From the NCBI GenBank assembly GCA_021776475.1, contig JAJFFV010000006.1:248001-312000 (forward strand): DNA of 64,000 nucleotides, read 5' to 3'. The position numbers and the translations under genes were made by a program. Every line of letters starts with the position of its first letter. The first letter of the stretch is position 1. Below, one piece after another: positions 1 through 8,151 of the stretch. The stretch is from Parvularculaceae bacterium (GTDB lineage Bacteria; Pseudomonadota; Alphaproteobacteria; Caulobacterales; Parvularculaceae). The notes under the pieces were generated by a model. That model searched no databases. It was not told the origin of the DNA and saw only the letters and a list, made by a program, of their open reading frames with translations.

Positions 1-100
1 TGTCCGGGTTGGTTGCTGGAGGCGCCGCGTAAGCAGCGTCCAAGATGAATGGTCATCTCCCGTCAGGGAACAGAACCCGGCTTACAGGCCATCTGACGCT
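1..100 (+). ncRNA. rnpB: RNase P RNA, 3' end (partial)
   Basis: This is the 3' end of the catalytic RNA of RNase P, which matures the 5' ends of tRNAs. The conserved tail ACAGAACCCGGCTTACAGGC lies at 70-89, and the upstream block with GGTTGCTGGAGGC and AAGATGAATGG matches the 3' half of bacterial type A RNase P RNA. The 5' part lies outside the window. CGTCAG at 61-66 is complementary to CTGACG at 93-98, and seven T follow at 100-106, so transcription probably ends here. rnpB directly ahead of mraZ is a common alphaproteobacterial arrangement. Confidence 0.9.
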
Positions 101-210
101 TTTTTTCGTCTGAAAGTTTAGGCTTTGTAAACCTCGTCAGTCGCCGTCTTGGAACGATTTTTGTTCGCATTATGTTCTTTAGATTCAATGGTTTAGTTTT
201 AATGTTGTAA

Positions 211-242
211 TTGACGTCCCATATCTTCCCATGTTATCCCAT
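211..242 (+). promoter_or_regulatory. Putative mra promoter with three MraZ-type repeats
   Basis: TCCCAT occurs three times at exact 10-bp steps (217-222, 227-232, 237-242). On the other strand this is ATGGGA repeated. MraZ is known to bind tandem TGGG-core repeats with 10-bp periodicity in front of its own operon. TTGACG at 211-216 is a good -35 element, and TATCCC at 235-240 could be the -10. The repeats would then sit inside the promoter, which fits repression by MraZ. The promoter assignment is inference. The rest of 107-310 shows nothing else I recognise. Confidence 0.6.
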
Positions 243-310
243 TAGAGTTCCGATCGTTGGTTTTGGCCTTATATGCGGCTGCCTGACGGGGCGAGGGAAA
301 CGGCTCACTT

Positions 311-835
311 ATGGAAGCTCTGGAGAAACTGAGATCTAATATGACCCCGCGTTATCTCGGGGCACATACCAACAAAGTAGACTCCAAGGGCCGTTTGTCA
401 GTTCCTGCTGAATTCAGAAAGTCATTGGAAAGCGAAGCGGGGGAGGGTGCCACTCTTTTCTGCTTTCCCGCGTTTAAGGGTTCGGTGATCGATTGCGGTG
501 GCCCAAAACTCCTCACCACACTGATGAATATGGTCACGAACCATGATTACTTCGACGAAGATCGCGAAGTTCTAGAAATAGCGATCACATCGGGGATCCA
601 ACAACTTTCGTTTGATGACAACGGCAGAATAACCTTACCAAAACCCTTGCGGGATTATGCGGGACTTAACACCCATGCAACAATTGTCGGATTAGGTGAG
701 AGATTCCAGATCTGGAAGCCGGAAGCTCACCAGAAGTTGATGGCTAAAGCGCAGCAAATCACCAACGACAATCGCGACATTTTCCGTGCCCGTAGTTTAC
801 CGAGCGTGTCCGACCGCAGAGGCTCAAATGGTTGA
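311..835 (+). CDS. mraZ: Transcriptional regulator MraZ
   Basis: MraZ is the DNA-binding regulator at the head of the division and cell-wall cluster; it forms a ring of SpoVT/AbrB-like beta folds and represses its own operon in E. coli. The protein has 174 residues and shows the two diagnostic D-x-x-G-R boxes, DSKGR at about 24-28 and DDNGR at about 102-106, each followed by a proline-containing strand. The start at 311 follows GAGGG with a rather long spacer. An in-frame ATG at 341 gives an N-terminus closer to the usual family length, so the first ten residues are uncertain. The end overlaps rsmH. Confidence 0.93.
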   Translation: MEALEKLRSNMTPRYLGAHTNKVDSKGRLSVPAEFRKSLESEAGEGATLFCFPAFKGSVIDCGGPKLLTTLMNMVTNHDYFDEDREVLEIAITSGIQQLSFDDNGRITLPKPLRDYAGLNTHATIVGLGERFQIWKPEAHQKLMAKAQQITNDNRDIFRARSLPSVSDRRGSNG

Positions 836-1865
836 TGCGATGTCGCAAAAGTTTGGGCACATACCGGTTCTCGCCCGCGAGGCTGTGCAGGCGCTTTGTC
901 CAGTTGACGGCGGCGTGTACATTGACGCCACACTGGGCGGCGGCGGCTACACGCGCGAAATACTGGGCCAGGCTGGATGTGCCGTTTTCGCCTTCGACCG
1001 TGATCCCGTTGCAATTGAGCGCGCCGCAGCGTGGAGCGATGCGTATGCCGGGCGGTTGACCTTGTTGCCGCATCCTTTCGCGCAAATGGCCGACGCGTTG
1101 ACAGTGATCGGCGTCGACGAAGTAAACGGCATCGTTTTCGACCTTGGCGTATCCTCTGTTCAGCTCGAAGAGGCGGAACGCGGATTTTCGTTTATGAAAG
1201 ATGGTCCCCTTAATATGCGGATGGATCATGGTCAGGACCGCAACGCGGCCGATCTTATAAACCTCGCCGATGAAAAAGACTTGGCCGATATTTTCTATAT
1301 CTATGGCGAAGAAAAAAAGTCCAGAGTTGCAGCCAGAGCCATTGTTCAGGAACGCGGCAAATGTCGGATAGAGACAACTGGTCACCTTGCGGACCTTCTT
1401 GGCAATGCGTTTGGTCCGCGTGGCAAAGAGAAAATACACCCGGCGACACGGGTCTTTCAAGCGATACGGATTTTCGTGAACGACGAGTTGGGTCAGCTTG
1501 TGCGAGGCCTGTTGGCAGCTGAAACACTTCTGGCGCCAGCAGCACGGCTTGTCGTTGTTACTTTTCACTCGCTCGAAGACAGGATTGTGAAACGCTTTTT
1601 GTCTCTGCGAAGCAAGTGGGAGGCGTCTATTTCGCGCCACGTACCAAAAGCAGAAACCACAACAGAGCCGACTTTCTCGCTTCTTTATCGCAAGGCCGTC
1701 ATGCCTGCCACCGAAGAACAGCAACGCAATCCGCGGGCCCGTTCTGCCAAGTTACGCGTCGGTATTCGCACCACTGCCCCTGCCACCGAGGCAGGCAAGG
1801 ACTTTTTCAAAGCCATTGGCCTGCCTCAACTCACACTCTCTCCCGCCCTCAGTAATTGGAGCTGA
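828..1865 (+). CDS. rsmH: 16S rRNA (cytosine(1402)-N4)-methyltransferase
   Basis: RsmH (MraW) methylates N4 of C1402 in 16S rRNA using S-adenosylmethionine. The open frame extends upstream to 786 inside mraZ, but ATG 828 gives the usual start, with HIPVL at about residues 11-15 and the SAM loop DATLGGGG at about 33-40. Further family blocks are visible: FDLGVSS, GFSFMKDGPLNMRMD, and FHSLEDRIVK near the C-terminus. The product is 345 residues, close to the family norm. It overlaps the mraZ stop by 8 bases, consistent with translational coupling. ATG 840 is a possible alternative start. Confidence 0.93.
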   Translation: MVDAMSQKFGHIPVLAREAVQALCPVDGGVYIDATLGGGGYTREILGQAGCAVFAFDRDPVAIERAAAWSDAYAGRLTLLPHPFAQMADALTVIGVDEVNGIVFDLGVSSVQLEEAERGFSFMKDGPLNMRMDHGQDRNAADLINLADEKDLADIFYIYGEEKKSRVAARAIVQERGKCRIETTGHLADLLGNAFGPRGKEKIHPATRVFQAIRIFVNDELGQLVRGLLAAETLLAPAARLVVVTFHSLEDRIVKRFLSLRSKWEASISRHVPKAETTTEPTFSLLYRKAVMPATEEQQRNPRARSAKLRVGIRTTAPATEAGKDFFKAIGLPQLTLSPALSNWS

Positions 1866-1869
1866 ACTC

Positions 1870-2244
1870 ATGATGCGTATATCGACGATTTTCTTTTGCG
1901 TTCTTTTGGCTGCCGCTGCCGCGGGAAGATACCGGGCGGAAGCAAGCGTCAGGGCGGACAAGGCCGAAATCGATAAGATTGATGCCGAAATCGCAGAAGA
2001 GGAGCGGCAGATCAGCAAGCTCGATCTTGAAGTTGAGGTTCTTGAATCGAGTGCGAGGCTTTCACAGCTAGCGCTGCATCGGCTTGAGCTGACATCCGTC
2101 AAACCCTATCAGTTACATACCGCTGATCAATTTGCGCGAGTAATATCGGTCGATATTCCCGATCCTTTGCCGACCCGAGCACAGGAGACGGAAGACTTCA
2201 TCGTCAACGCAATTGCCATGGCAGATTTTGCTAAAACCAGGTAA
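1870..2244 (+). CDS. ftsL: Cell division protein FtsL
   Basis: FtsL is a small bitopic protein that with FtsB and FtsQ activates the FtsWI septal synthase. Sequence similarity in this family is low, so the call rests on position between rsmH and ftsI and on architecture: one hydrophobic segment at about 4-19, then a charged stretch with heptad-like leucine/isoleucine spacing to about residue 75, suggesting a coiled coil. The product is 124 residues. ATG 1870 was chosen over a longer frame (from 1816) that would run inside rsmH; ATG 1873 is equally possible. Confidence 0.82.
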   Translation: MMRISTIFFCVLLAAAAAGRYRAEASVRADKAEIDKIDAEIAEEERQISKLDLEVEVLESSARLSQLALHRLELTSVKPYQLHTADQFARVISVDIPDPLPTRAQETEDFIVNAIAMADFAKTR

Positions 2245-2262
2245 TGAAAGGCATCCGGCCCG

Positions 2263-4107
2263 ATGGTCAGATATTTTGCCCGCCGTCATAAAAACCAGCC
2301 AGAAGTGCGCATCCTGCACACCACCGGGTTGCCTGGTTCTTTGGGCAAGATAGAGCCTTCTGTTGATGCACGTGTATCGCTTGATGGCCGGGAGAATTTG
2401 CACGCCTATCAGATGAAGGGCCGTATCTGGTTGGTATTATCCGTATTCGTACTGATATTTTTTGGTATGGCAGTGAGGCTTGCCGATGTAAGCCTCATGG
2501 GCTCACAGGCGCAAAGGTTTGCGAGATTTAGTCCAGCAAACCCTTTGCCGCTCGAGCGTGCCCTGATTACTGATAGAAACGACCGCCGGCTAGCGATGAA
2601 TCAGGAAGTTGTCGGTGCTGCCGTCAACATGCGCGATGTTTGGAATGCTGATGATACGGCGGAAAAACTTGTCACGGTTTTTCCGGACATCGACGTTCAA
2701 TTCTTAAAGCGCCGGCTTGCTACAAAAAAATACGTACCGCTGCGTGAAGAACTTGGACAGGAAGAAAAACAGGCGCTTCTCGAACTTGGTTTGCCAGGCG
2801 TCGAGTTTACTCAAAGTACCAAACGAGTGTATCCGCAAGGCGCGCTCGGCTCCCACGCCATTGGCTATGTCATACCAGGCAGGGGTGGTGCTGCCGGGTT
2901 GGAATATGTGATTGATGTACAGGGCGCTGATGGCGTGCTGAAGTCCGCCCTCGACATTCGCGCGCAGCAGATTCTTGAAGAAGAGATGTTTTCGACCCTG
3001 ACTGAGTTTAGCGCTTTGTCCGCGTGGGGCGTGATCATGGACATTACGACCGGTGAAGTGATCGCGCTAGCAAACCTGCCGGATTATAACCCGAATGAAC
3101 CGAATGCCTCGCCAGCCGACCACTGGCGTAATCGCGCAATGCACGATGTTTATGAGTTGGGCTCGGCATTCAAAGTCATCAGTGCTGCAGTGGCGCTTGA
3201 GACCGGTGTTACAGATATGGACGAGCAGTATGATGTTCGCCAACCGCTGACCATCCGGAACAAGACTATTTCAGACTACAAGCCCAAAGGTGGTTTCATG
3301 ACCATCTCGCAGATCGTTCAGTATTCTTCTAATATCGGTATGGCGCAGGTTGCCTTGAAAACGGGTGCAAAACGGCAAAAGGCTTACTTGGCGCATCTAG
3401 GACTGACTACGCCGCTTACTACCGAGCTGCCGGAGTTTCGCTCACCGATGCTGCCGTTGCAGTGGGGGGATGTCGAATTGGCGACCGTTTCTTACGGCCA
3501 TGGTATCGCTGTGACGCCCCTGCAACTGACAGCCGCTGTTGCGGCTGTTCTAAATGGTGGACTTTATGTAAAGCCAACATTTCTCAAATCTGAAAAGAGT
3601 ATTGAGCTGAAGCGCGTATTTTCAGAAGAGACGAGTGCGACCATGCGTCTCATTTTGCGCCGTGTGGTGACGGATGGGACCGCGCGTGCCGCTGAAGCGG
3701 CCGGTTACTATGCAATCGGTAAGACTGCGACCGCGGACAAACCATCCCCTTTTGGCGGTTACAAAAAGGACGAGCGTCTTTCGAGTTTTATTGGCGCGTT
3801 TCCAGGCTATGATCCCAAATATGTTATTCTGGTGTCTTTTGATGAGCCACAACCGACACCGGAATCATATGGATACGCAACCGCGGGAATTGTGGCGGCA
3901 CCTGCTTTTCGCCGAATTGTTTCCCGTCTTGCGCCTGCCCTCGGCATCAAGCCGGTAAATGACGATCTCGCTTTTGCCAAATTTATGTCGACATTTAAAG
4001 CAACAGAAGAAATTCAGCTGGCTATGAAGAAGGAAGATGTGTCGACATCACGTACAGCCGAACGACCGGATGAAATGGCGAAATTGTTGTCGGAGTTGGG
4101 ACCATGA
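2263..4107 (+). CDS. ftsI: Septal peptidoglycan transpeptidase FtsI (PBP3)
   Basis: This is the class B penicillin-binding protein that cross-links septal peptidoglycan together with FtsW. It has 614 residues, with a membrane anchor at about 53-72, a PBP dimerisation region, and a transpeptidase domain. The catalytic SxxK box is SAFK with the nucleophile at about Ser301, and the SxN box is SSN at about 355-357. The third box is unusual: it reads KTA (487-489, in IGKTATADKP) where KTG or KSG is expected. The DNA (aag act gcg at 3721-3729) confirms this. The stop overlaps the murE start in an ATGA. Confidence 0.93.
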   Translation: MVRYFARRHKNQPEVRILHTTGLPGSLGKIEPSVDARVSLDGRENLHAYQMKGRIWLVLSVFVLIFFGMAVRLADVSLMGSQAQRFARFSPANPLPLERALITDRNDRRLAMNQEVVGAAVNMRDVWNADDTAEKLVTVFPDIDVQFLKRRLATKKYVPLREELGQEEKQALLELGLPGVEFTQSTKRVYPQGALGSHAIGYVIPGRGGAAGLEYVIDVQGADGVLKSALDIRAQQILEEEMFSTLTEFSALSAWGVIMDITTGEVIALANLPDYNPNEPNASPADHWRNRAMHDVYELGSAFKVISAAVALETGVTDMDEQYDVRQPLTIRNKTISDYKPKGGFMTISQIVQYSSNIGMAQVALKTGAKRQKAYLAHLGLTTPLTTELPEFRSPMLPLQWGDVELATVSYGHGIAVTPLQLTAAVAAVLNGGLYVKPTFLKSEKSIELKRVFSEETSATMRLILRRVVTDGTARAAEAAGYYAIGKTATADKPSPFGGYKKDERLSSFIGAFPGYDPKYVILVSFDEPQPTPESYGYATAGIVAAPAFRRIVSRLAPALGIKPVNDDLAFAKFMSTFKATEEIQLAMKKEDVSTSRTAERPDEMAKLLSELGP

Positions 4108-5540
4108 AACTGAGTGTTCTTCTTGGGAAAGACATCAAAGGAAAAGATCCTGACATAACCGGCATTACCTCGGATTCCCGGCAGGTTAAACCGGGTTTTG
4201 TGTTCGCAGCATTGCAAGGCAGCCTTGATGATGGGAGCAAGTTTATTCCGCAAGCAGAAGAGGCGGGCGCTGTGGCGGTAGTGGCAAAGCCTGGTACATC
4301 GACAGAAGCGATGCTGGTTGCAGCTGATGAGCCCCGTCAAAAGCTGGCGCAGCTGGCAGCGCGGTTCCATCCCGGCCAGCCTCAAATGATCGCTGGTATC
4401 ACAGGTACAAACGGAAAGACATCGATTGCCCGTTTCTGTCAGCAATTGTGGACGATGCTAGAGCTGCCGGCCGGTTCCCTTGGCACGCTTGGAGCATTTT
4501 CTGCCGGTTACGAATATACCTTGCGCCATACTACGCCCGATCCGGTTGAGATTCATCAAGTGCTCTCAACCATGGCAAAACTCGGTACCACGCATCTGGC
4601 AATGGAGGTCTCCAGTCACGGTCTTAAACAATACCGGGCGGATGGCGTGCGTTTTGCGCTGGCGGCTTTTACTAACATCACCCGGGATCATCTAGACTAT
4701 CACCCAACTTTCGACGACTATTTTTCGGCTAAAATGCGTCTGTTCACAGATTTATTGCCTTCAGAGGGCGTGGTCGTCGTCAACGTCGATGGTGCCGAAA
4801 GTGATAAGGTCGTCGAAACGATCAAAAAAACAAGCCGGCGGCTAATAACGGTCGGCCGGGCAGGTAACGACCTAAGGCTCATCGAAACAAGATCCTTGCC
4901 GGACGGTCAGAAACTGATCGTACACTGTGGTCACGAGACTTATGATCTGCATCTGCCACTGGTTGGTTATTTCCAAGCAGAAAACGCTCTTGTTGCGGCT
5001 GGTCTTGTCATGGCGAGCGGCTATGAACCAGGGCAGGTTATTCCGTTGTTGGAAAACCTGAAAGGTGCGCCCGGTCGTTTGGAGCATGTGACTGATCGTG
5101 TATTGCCCGGCGGCCTTGCCGGTATCTATGTTGACTATGCGCACACACCTGATGCCATTGAAACCGCACTCAAGGCGATCAGGCCGCATGCACGCGGTTT
5201 CGTAATCATCATTCTTGGCGCTGGCGGTGACCGGGACAAAGTCAAACGGCCACAAATGGGACGGGCTGCATCAAAGCTTGCCGACCAGGTTATTGTGACC
5301 GACGACAATCCACGCAGCGAAGACCCGGCACAAATCCGTCAGGAGGTTCTGAGAGGATGTAAGGGTGCAATCGAAATCGGCGATCGCAAGGAGGCTATAA
5401 AAGCGGGCTTTGATATGTTGGCCCCGGGCGATGTTCTGCTCATCGCAGGCAAGGGACACGAGACGGGGCAGACAATTGGCACAATGACGATACCGTTCAA
5501 TGATGCCAAAATTGCCCGTGAAATCGCAGGGGCATCATAA
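4104..5540 (+). CDS. murE: UDP-MurNAc-tripeptide (meso-DAP) ligase MurE
   Basis: MurE adds meso-diaminopimelate to UDP-MurNAc-L-Ala-D-Glu in the cytoplasm. The P-loop GTNGKT lies at about 101-106, the Mur-ligase DHLDYH block and a lysine in the SAKMRLF block (the carbamylated-lysine position) are intact, and DNPR at about 401-404 is the motif that marks meso-DAP specificity. The length of 478 residues is normal. It starts within the ftsI stop codon and ends sharing one base with murF. Confidence 0.96.
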   Translation: MKLSVLLGKDIKGKDPDITGITSDSRQVKPGFVFAALQGSLDDGSKFIPQAEEAGAVAVVAKPGTSTEAMLVAADEPRQKLAQLAARFHPGQPQMIAGITGTNGKTSIARFCQQLWTMLELPAGSLGTLGAFSAGYEYTLRHTTPDPVEIHQVLSTMAKLGTTHLAMEVSSHGLKQYRADGVRFALAAFTNITRDHLDYHPTFDDYFSAKMRLFTDLLPSEGVVVVNVDGAESDKVVETIKKTSRRLITVGRAGNDLRLIETRSLPDGQKLIVHCGHETYDLHLPLVGYFQAENALVAAGLVMASGYEPGQVIPLLENLKGAPGRLEHVTDRVLPGGLAGIYVDYAHTPDAIETALKAIRPHARGFVIIILGAGGDRDKVKRPQMGRAASKLADQVIVTDDNPRSEDPAQIRQEVLRGCKGAIEIGDRKEAIKAGFDMLAPGDVLLIAGKGHETGQTIGTMTIPFNDAKIAREIAGAS

Positions 5541-7012
5541 TGGTGGCGAAGAATTTTGACATGGGCCCGGATATTTGGACCGCCTATGAAGCTGCAGCCG
5601 CGACAGGTGGAATGCTGTGCGCCCGCGGCGAGGCCAACAAAGCAGCAGCGTTGCCTGAGGAAAGCTGGGCAGCGCGCGGTATTTCGATTGATACGCGCAC
5701 CATTAGACCGGGCGAAATTTTTGTTGCGCTGACGGATGCGCGGGATGGACATGATTTTGTCCGAAATGCCTTCAAGGCAGGTGCCGCGGCAGCGCTGGTT
5801 TCGCGCGCGCCAAAGGATACGCCAAACGGAGCCCCACTACTACTTGTGGAAGATACGCTGAAGGGCCTTGAGGCATTGGCAGAAGCTGCCCGTGACAGAT
5901 GTTTTGGTAGGCTGATCGCGATCACCGGGAGCGCCGGCAAAACCAGCAGCAAAGAGATGCTGCGCGCTGCGCTCGCACCATCGGGCAAGGTTCATGCGGC
6001 AGAAAAGAGCTTCAACAATCATTGGGGAGTGCCGTTGACGCTTGCGGCTCTGCCGTCAAATACCGATTTTGGTATTTTTGAGATTGGGATGAACCACGCG
6101 GGTGAAATCACACCACTGTCAAAACTCGTGCGCCCGCATGTTGCGGTTGTGACCACTATTGCGCCGGCGCATCTGGAGTTTTTTGAAAGCGTCGCCGCGA
6201 TTGCCGAGGCCAAGGCGGAGATATTTTCGGGCCTTCGCCGGGCTGGTACGGCAATTCTGCCAAGGGACAATGAATATTTTGACATACTTGCGAAGCGCGC
6301 TAGAGAAAATAGCGGGGGAGGTGAAGGTGCAACCATATTCTCGTTCGGGGCAGCCGAGAGGGCGGACCTTCGCATGCTGGAGTACAATCAGGCTGGCAAC
6401 GGCACTTTTTTTGTAAAAGCCGAATTGTTCGGCAAGACTGAGACGTTCTGCATGGGAATGGCCGGAGAACATCAGGCGATGAATGCGCTTGCTGTTCTAG
6501 GTGCCGTTCATGCGAGCGGCGGGTCGCTCAATGCCGCCATAGATGCTCTTGGGAAAATGAAACCTGTCGAAGGCCGCGGTCTGCCACAAAGGCTGAAGAT
6601 CAACCAGCGCGACATCCTTCTTATTGATGAAAGCTATAATGCAAACCCTGCTTCTATGGCCGCCGCGATCAGAACGCTTGGCCAAATGAACGGGACCGCA
6701 CGTAAAATAGCCGTGCTCGGAGAGATGCGTGAACTGGGTGAGGCCAGCGCCAAATTACATCTGTCTCTGGCTGAAAATCTCGTTGCCGCTGGCATCGACC
6801 AGGTGCATGCAGCAGGAGCCTTGATGCGCCCGATGCTTGATGCGTTACCGAAAAAAATGCGCGGCGAGTGGGCCGAAAACGCCGTAGACTTGACGCAGAG
6901 CATCAGGGCTGCACTCGAGACAGGCGACATTATTATGGCGAAGGGTTCCAATGCTTCCCGGGTATCGGAATTTGTGACCAAATTGCGGGAAACAGCGTCA
7001 GTTCGAGGGTAG
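5540..7012 (+). CDS. murF: UDP-MurNAc-tripeptide D-alanyl-D-alanine ligase MurF
   Basis: MurF attaches D-Ala-D-Ala to complete the UDP-MurNAc pentapeptide. Visible features are the ATP loop GSAGKTS at about 130-136, FEIGMNHAGEI, the AHLEFF and AKAEIF blocks including the conserved lysine, and DESYNANP in the C-terminal domain. The 490-residue length is slightly above the E. coli enzyme. The start codon shares a base with the murE stop (TAATG). Confidence 0.95.
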   Translation: MVAKNFDMGPDIWTAYEAAAATGGMLCARGEANKAAALPEESWAARGISIDTRTIRPGEIFVALTDARDGHDFVRNAFKAGAAAALVSRAPKDTPNGAPLLLVEDTLKGLEALAEAARDRCFGRLIAITGSAGKTSSKEMLRAALAPSGKVHAAEKSFNNHWGVPLTLAALPSNTDFGIFEIGMNHAGEITPLSKLVRPHVAVVTTIAPAHLEFFESVAAIAEAKAEIFSGLRRAGTAILPRDNEYFDILAKRARENSGGGEGATIFSFGAAERADLRMLEYNQAGNGTFFVKAELFGKTETFCMGMAGEHQAMNALAVLGAVHASGGSLNAAIDALGKMKPVEGRGLPQRLKINQRDILLIDESYNANPASMAAAIRTLGQMNGTARKIAVLGEMRELGEASAKLHLSLAENLVAAGIDQVHAAGALMRPMLDALPKKMRGEWAENAVDLTQSIRAALETGDIIMAKGSNASRVSEFVTKLRETASVRG

Positions 7013-7018
7013 AGTATT

Positions 7019-8134
7019 ATGTTATACGAGTTTTTCTTTCCGCTCTCGGATGATTTCCAGATTTTCAACGTGTTCAAATATCTGACTTTCCGGATGGGTG
7101 GCGCGGTCATGACGGCGCTCCTGATCAGTTTTGTAATTGGGCCGTCTCTGATTGATTGGATGCGAAAAAAACAGGGCAGGGGTCAGCCGATCCGTGAGGA
7201 TGGTCCTCAAAGTCACATTATCGAGAAAAAAGGCACGCCAACAATGGGTGGTGTGATGATCCTGATTAGTCTTATCGCTTCCGTGTTGCTTTGGGCGCGG
7301 CTCGATAACCCTTATGTGTGGATTGTGCTTGGTGTCACAGCGGCATTTGGGGTTCTGGGGTTTGTTGATGATTATCTGAAAGTGACCAAACAGAACACGG
7401 CTGGGGTCATCGGCCGGGGCAAGCTGATATTTCAGTTCGCGGTTGCTCTGGTTGCAGCCTGGATTTGTGTCAAAGTGCTTGGCGGCGCTCCTGAAGTTTT
7501 GGGATTACCTGAAAATATTGAAACATCGGTGCCGCTGCCATTTTTTAAAGACTGGTTCTTGCCGCTCGGATTTATGTTCATCCCGTTTGCGGCGTTTATC
7601 ATTGTTGGCGCCTCAAACACTGTGAACCTGACCGATGGGCTTGATGGTCTTGCAATTGTGCCAGTGATGATTGCATCGGCCAGCTATCTTCTGATCTCGT
7701 ATCTGACAGGTAATGTTATTTATGCTGAGTATCTGCAGATCATTTTTGTGCCAGGCGCAGGCGAGCTTGCGGTCATCTGTGGTGCGATCATCGGGGCGGG
7801 ACTAGGTTTCCTCTGGTTTAACGCCCCGCCCGCTATGATTTTCATGGGCGACACGGGCTCGCTTTCGCTCGGTGGTGCCATTGGGACGATTGCCGTTGCT
7901 GCAAAACATGAGATTGTTCTTGCGATCATCGGCGGCCTTTTTGTTCTTGAAGGTCTTTCCGTCATGATTCAGGTGGCTTCATTCAAGCTGACCGGAAAAC
8001 GCGTGTTTCGGATGGCGCCGATCCATCACCATTTCGAACAAATGGGCTGGAAAGAGCCGACAATCGTCATTCGCTTCTGGATCATCGCCGTCATTCTGGC
8101 GCTGATTGGTCTCAGTACATTGAAATTGCGATAG
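7019..8134 (+). CDS. mraY: Phospho-MurNAc-pentapeptide transferase MraY
   Basis: MraY is the inner-membrane enzyme that transfers phospho-MurNAc-pentapeptide to undecaprenyl phosphate, making lipid I. The 371-residue protein is strongly hydrophobic with about ten membrane segments. Conserved cytoplasmic motifs are [14 protein letters not shown] with the paired aspartates, [18 protein letters not shown] and the C-terminal PIHHHFE. It lies 6 bases after murF. Confidence 0.96.
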   Translation: MLYEFFFPLSDDFQIFNVFKYLTFRMGGAVMTALLISFVIGPSLIDWMRKKQGRGQPIREDGPQSHIIEKKGTPTMGGVMILISLIASVLLWARLDNPYVWIVLGVTAAFGVLGFVDDYLKVTKQNTAGVIGRGKLIFQFAVALVAAWICVKVLGGAPEVLGLPENIETSVPLPFFKDWFLPLGFMFIPFAAFIIVGASNTVNLTDGLDGLAIVPVMIASASYLLISYLTGNVIYAEYLQIIFVPGAGELAVICGAIIGAGLGFLWFNAPPAMIFMGDTGSLSLGGAIGTIAVAAKHEIVLAIIGGLFVLEGLSVMIQVASFKLTGKRVFRMAPIHHHFEQMGWKEPTIVIRFWIIAVILALIGLSTLKLR

Positions 8135-8151
8135 GGAGGGATTCAGACCGG

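Noticed and set aside
759-1724. Long minus-strand open frame (321 codons) opposite rsmH
   Set aside because: It lies antisense to a clear rsmH, has a basic low-complexity composition and no family motifs.
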